DNA of 64,000 nucleotides from contig LLCB01000115.1 of NCBI GenBank assembly GCA_001414345.1, positions 102,185 through 166,184 of the forward strand, written 5' to 3'. Both the position numbers and the translations under genes were made by a program. Within the stretch, counting starts at the first letter, position 1, and every line of letters starts with the position of its first letter. The notes under the pieces are model-generated. The model ran no database searches. It was given only the letters and a program-made list of their open reading frames with translations, and was not told the origin of the DNA. This document shows positions 61,307 through 64,000 of the stretch, piece after piece. Source of the DNA: Hymenoscyphus infarciens. Its lineage: Eukaryota > Ascomycota > Leotiomycetes > Helotiales > Helotiaceae.

Positions 61307-62510
61307 TCTTTTATTATAAACTAGTTTTATTTACTATTAATACTTTTAATAATAGTTAATATATAATTTTTATATTCTTAAATTTCTTTTTAATAATCTT
61401 CTATACTTAAGATATATTAGTAAGAATAGTATTAAAATAGTTTAAAGGCTTTTTCTTATTATATTACTTCTTAAATATTATATTCTAAAAAGAAGTTTTT
61501 ATATAACTACTCTTATTCTTTATTTAGTAAAAGCTTTATTAAAGCTTTCTTATATTCTTTACTTATTCTTCTCTAGCTAAATTATATATAAACTTAGAAA
61601 GACTTATTTTATATATTTATAAAATACTACTTTTAACTCTTCTCTCTCTCTTTTAATATAAGTATCTAGTAAATCACTAGAATTTAATTATTAGTAATAA
61701 GATTAATAGTTATATAAAGTTTAATCTAATAATACTAACTAGATTAGGAAAAACTATAAAATAATAGATATAATAATTCTAAATTTTATACTTCTATTAT
61801 ACTTATTTTACTTTTATCTTAAGTATAGTTATATTCTATTATCTATAAAAGAGCTAATTATAATTATACTTATAAAGAAGTAGAATAAGAATAATAGAAG
61901 TAAATATATAGTATAAATTATATATATAAAGTAGCTTATATAGACTTAGATATAGAAGACTTTCTATAAAGTAAATCTTTTCTTAGTTACTTAATTTATT
62001 ATCTTCTACTTTTTTATACTTCTTTATTTTTTTTAGTATTTAGATATATATAAAGAAGTAGAATAGTTAAATAGTTATATAATTATATAATTCTAGAGCT
62101 TAGTAGACGAATTAGTCTTAGTACTAAGAGTACTAAAGCTAACTTTTATTATATATAAGACTAATTACTTAGTATATACTCTAGAGCTACTTTATAAAAT
62201 ACTATATATATTATATATAGCTACTATAGCTAGCTATCTATATTTTAATATATATATAATATACTTATTATATCTAGTACTAGACTTTTCTACTTTTATA
62301 TAAAACCTTTATATAATATAAGTATAGATTACTAACTATAGTATAAAGTTGTTCTAAAGTAATAAATAACTTTTTAAATAAGTAAGCTATTTTATTAATT
62401 TATAGATATATATATAATAGAAAAAAGAACTAAATATATTGTTTTTCTTTTTTCTACTTTTATAATATTGATTTTTAACTAATTAGTATCACTTTTTTTT
62501 ACTAGCGTCT
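61307..62510. other. RIP-degraded AT-rich stretch, unidentified
   Basis: No terminal repeats or coding remnant recognised. Confidence 0.5.
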
Positions 62511-63130
62511 AGTGTAGCTTATGTTTGTCACTTAGACGTAAGCTATATATGCTGTTTAAATATAAACAACTAATTAAGTATATCTACTCTCAGTAGTATG
62601 CCACGCCTATTTGAAGCTGGCTTGTTTTTGGAATAACCTCCTCTCTCAGACCTGCTGGCATAGCTGTTTCTTGGTGAATAAATGGGGAATTAGATCAGGT
62701 GGTTAATTAGAGTTGGATATGTTGGCCCCGGATTGCTTTGGAGTTTGGTAGCGAGGAAATCAGGGTCTTGCATTGGTTTTGTCACCTTGGTTTTTTCTTC
62801 GTTTTATTCTATTCCGTTCTAGAAATTGCGGGCTGAAATATGTTTGTAGATATAGCTACGAACGTTAATACTATGAGTGCAGTCTTCCCTTGATACTCCT
62901 CGTATTCTCCTTTTTGTTATCGTACTCGTATCTCTATCCCATCGACAAATATATTGCGGAATTAAACTGGTATTCGGATTCCCATTCTAGGATTTTTTGC
63001 TGCTGGCGTGTGCTAGAAACTTGATTTTCCGGAATTTCTGGGGGTGGCGACTTAACTTTTTGGGTCCGCTGGCACCTCACGCATGCGGACCTTATCTCTA
63101 CTAACCCTTGTTAAGGCCGCGCGTTACGAT
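62511..63130. other. Small non-RIPed patch
   Basis: About 600 bp of ordinary composition (CpA, TpG and GG/CC abundant) between two AT-rich blocks. The edges are sharp near 62.5 and 63.12 kb. There is no open frame of note and no RNA gene recognised. It may be a slice of former unique DNA. Confidence 0.55.
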
Positions 63131-63172
63131 AAGATACGACCCTTAGAGGGCTATAAGGTCCTATATAACATA

Positions 63173-64000
63173 TTATCTATTTAATAGATAATTCGAGAAA
63201 ATACTAAAGACTAAAGTTATAGCTTAAATAATATATAAAGAGGTCTATATTTTTAGTATATAAAGCTTATAATTATATTTATTTATTAAATATATAGTAA
63301 ATAAAAGGTTTTTATATTTAACTTATAAAATAAATAACTATAGTTATCTATTAAATAGATATTTAAAGTAAGGTTTTATTATTATATTAAAAAGCGAATT
63401 ATTATATTTATTTATTAGATAGATAAATAATTAACTATTTTTCTATATAACTTAAAAAGCTAGCTACTTTATTTATTAATTAAATAAATATTTAAACTAA
63501 AGTCTTAATATATCTTATAACTCTAAATACTTAATTTATCTATTAAATATATATATATTTTATATAGTTAAATACTATTTTTATCTATTAAATAGATAAT
63601 AAGAGTAAATCTATTATATATAGCTTATAAAGCTAAATACTTATTTTATCTATTAAATAGATAATTAGAGAGAAGTGTTTATATATAGCTTATAAAGCTA
63701 AATACATATTTTATCTATTAAATAGATAATTAGAGTAGACTTATTATATATAGCTTATAAAGCTAAATACTCTTTTTATCTATTAAATAGATAATTAGAG
63801 TAAAGTCTATAAATATAGCTTATAAAGCTAAATATATATTTTATCTATTAAATAGATAATTAGAGTAGACTTATTATATATAGCTTATAAAGCTAAATAC
63901 TCTTTTTATCTATTAAATAGATAATTAGAGTAAAGTCTATATATATATTATAGAAAGCTAAATACTCTTTTTATCTATTAAATAGATAATAAGAGTAAAG
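63173..64000. repeat. 65-bp palindrome-containing tandem repeat array, running off the window
   Basis: The palindrome TATCTATTAAATAGATA recurs with its TCTATTAA core at 63584, 63649, 63714, 63779, 63844, 63909 and 63974, exactly 65 bp apart. Each unit also holds TAGCTTATAAAGCTA, a second near-palindrome. Units alternate between two types, so the period is 130 bp over 63714-63973. Upstream, to about 63173, degenerate copies are irregularly spaced. The array continues past the right edge. Confidence 0.88.

Overview
The window comes from a filamentous ascomycete (Pezizomycotina). The evidence is short GT-AG introns of 43-74 bp with CTAAC/CTGAC-like branch sites, typical fungal protein families, and a two-speed landscape. 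Islands of ordinary composition alternate with AT-rich blocks in which CpA and TpG are almost gone, which is the mark of heavy repeat-induced point mutation (RIP). I cannot place it below that rank; no rRNA or tRNA gene was seen.

Layout. 1-18.6 kb is RIP-degraded transposon: the edge of a Ty3/Gypsy element split by a younger LTR element (89-4068), a second LTR element of that family (5322-8321), inverted LTR wreckage (9.7-10.5 kb), a Tad1-like LINE (about 11.6-16.8 kb) and a 1.1 kb poly(A)-tailed retroposon (17521-18600). 18.7-25.3 kb is a small gene island with a STAND/NACHT-like gene (18802-20228) convergent with an eight-exon AAA+ ATPase gene (20324-23543), plus one weak ORF. 26.35-30.84 kb is normal-composition DNA in which I find no gene. 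30.8-36.4 kb is RIPed and carries a third LTR element (31482-36037) with a nested fold-back element. 36.4-43.05 kb is an island with an intact Hal4/Sat4/Hrk1-type protein kinase gene (40146-42453). A second copy of the 1.1 kb retroposon (37656-38846) has landed in its upstream region and has a perfect 16-bp target duplication. 43.05-62.5 kb is RIPed again: a MITE-like element, a fourth LTR element carrying a TIR element inside its LTR, about 6 kb I cannot classify, and a full-length Ty3/Gypsy element (55518-61301, minus strand). The window ends with a small non-RIPed patch and an array of 65-bp palindromic tandem repeats.

Most notable signal. The first 96 nt of the retroposon at 37656 can be folded by hand into every helix of an HDV-like self-cleaving ribozyme (P1, P2, P3, P1.1, P4) with a CUAA stretch in the J4/2 position. 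The predicted cleavage site falls exactly at the 5' end of the element as fixed by its target-site duplication. Both copies start at the same nucleotide, so this looks like a ribozyme-headed, non-coding, poly(A)-tailed retroposon family. The second most notable points are a probable GT-TG intron in the AAA+ gene and a recurrent tendency of LTRs here to sit head-to-head as large inverted repeats.

The three confident protein genes do not form a pathway. The STAND-like and AAA+ genes are convergent neighbours in a transposon-bordered island, and the kinase is an ordinary housekeeping/signalling gene.
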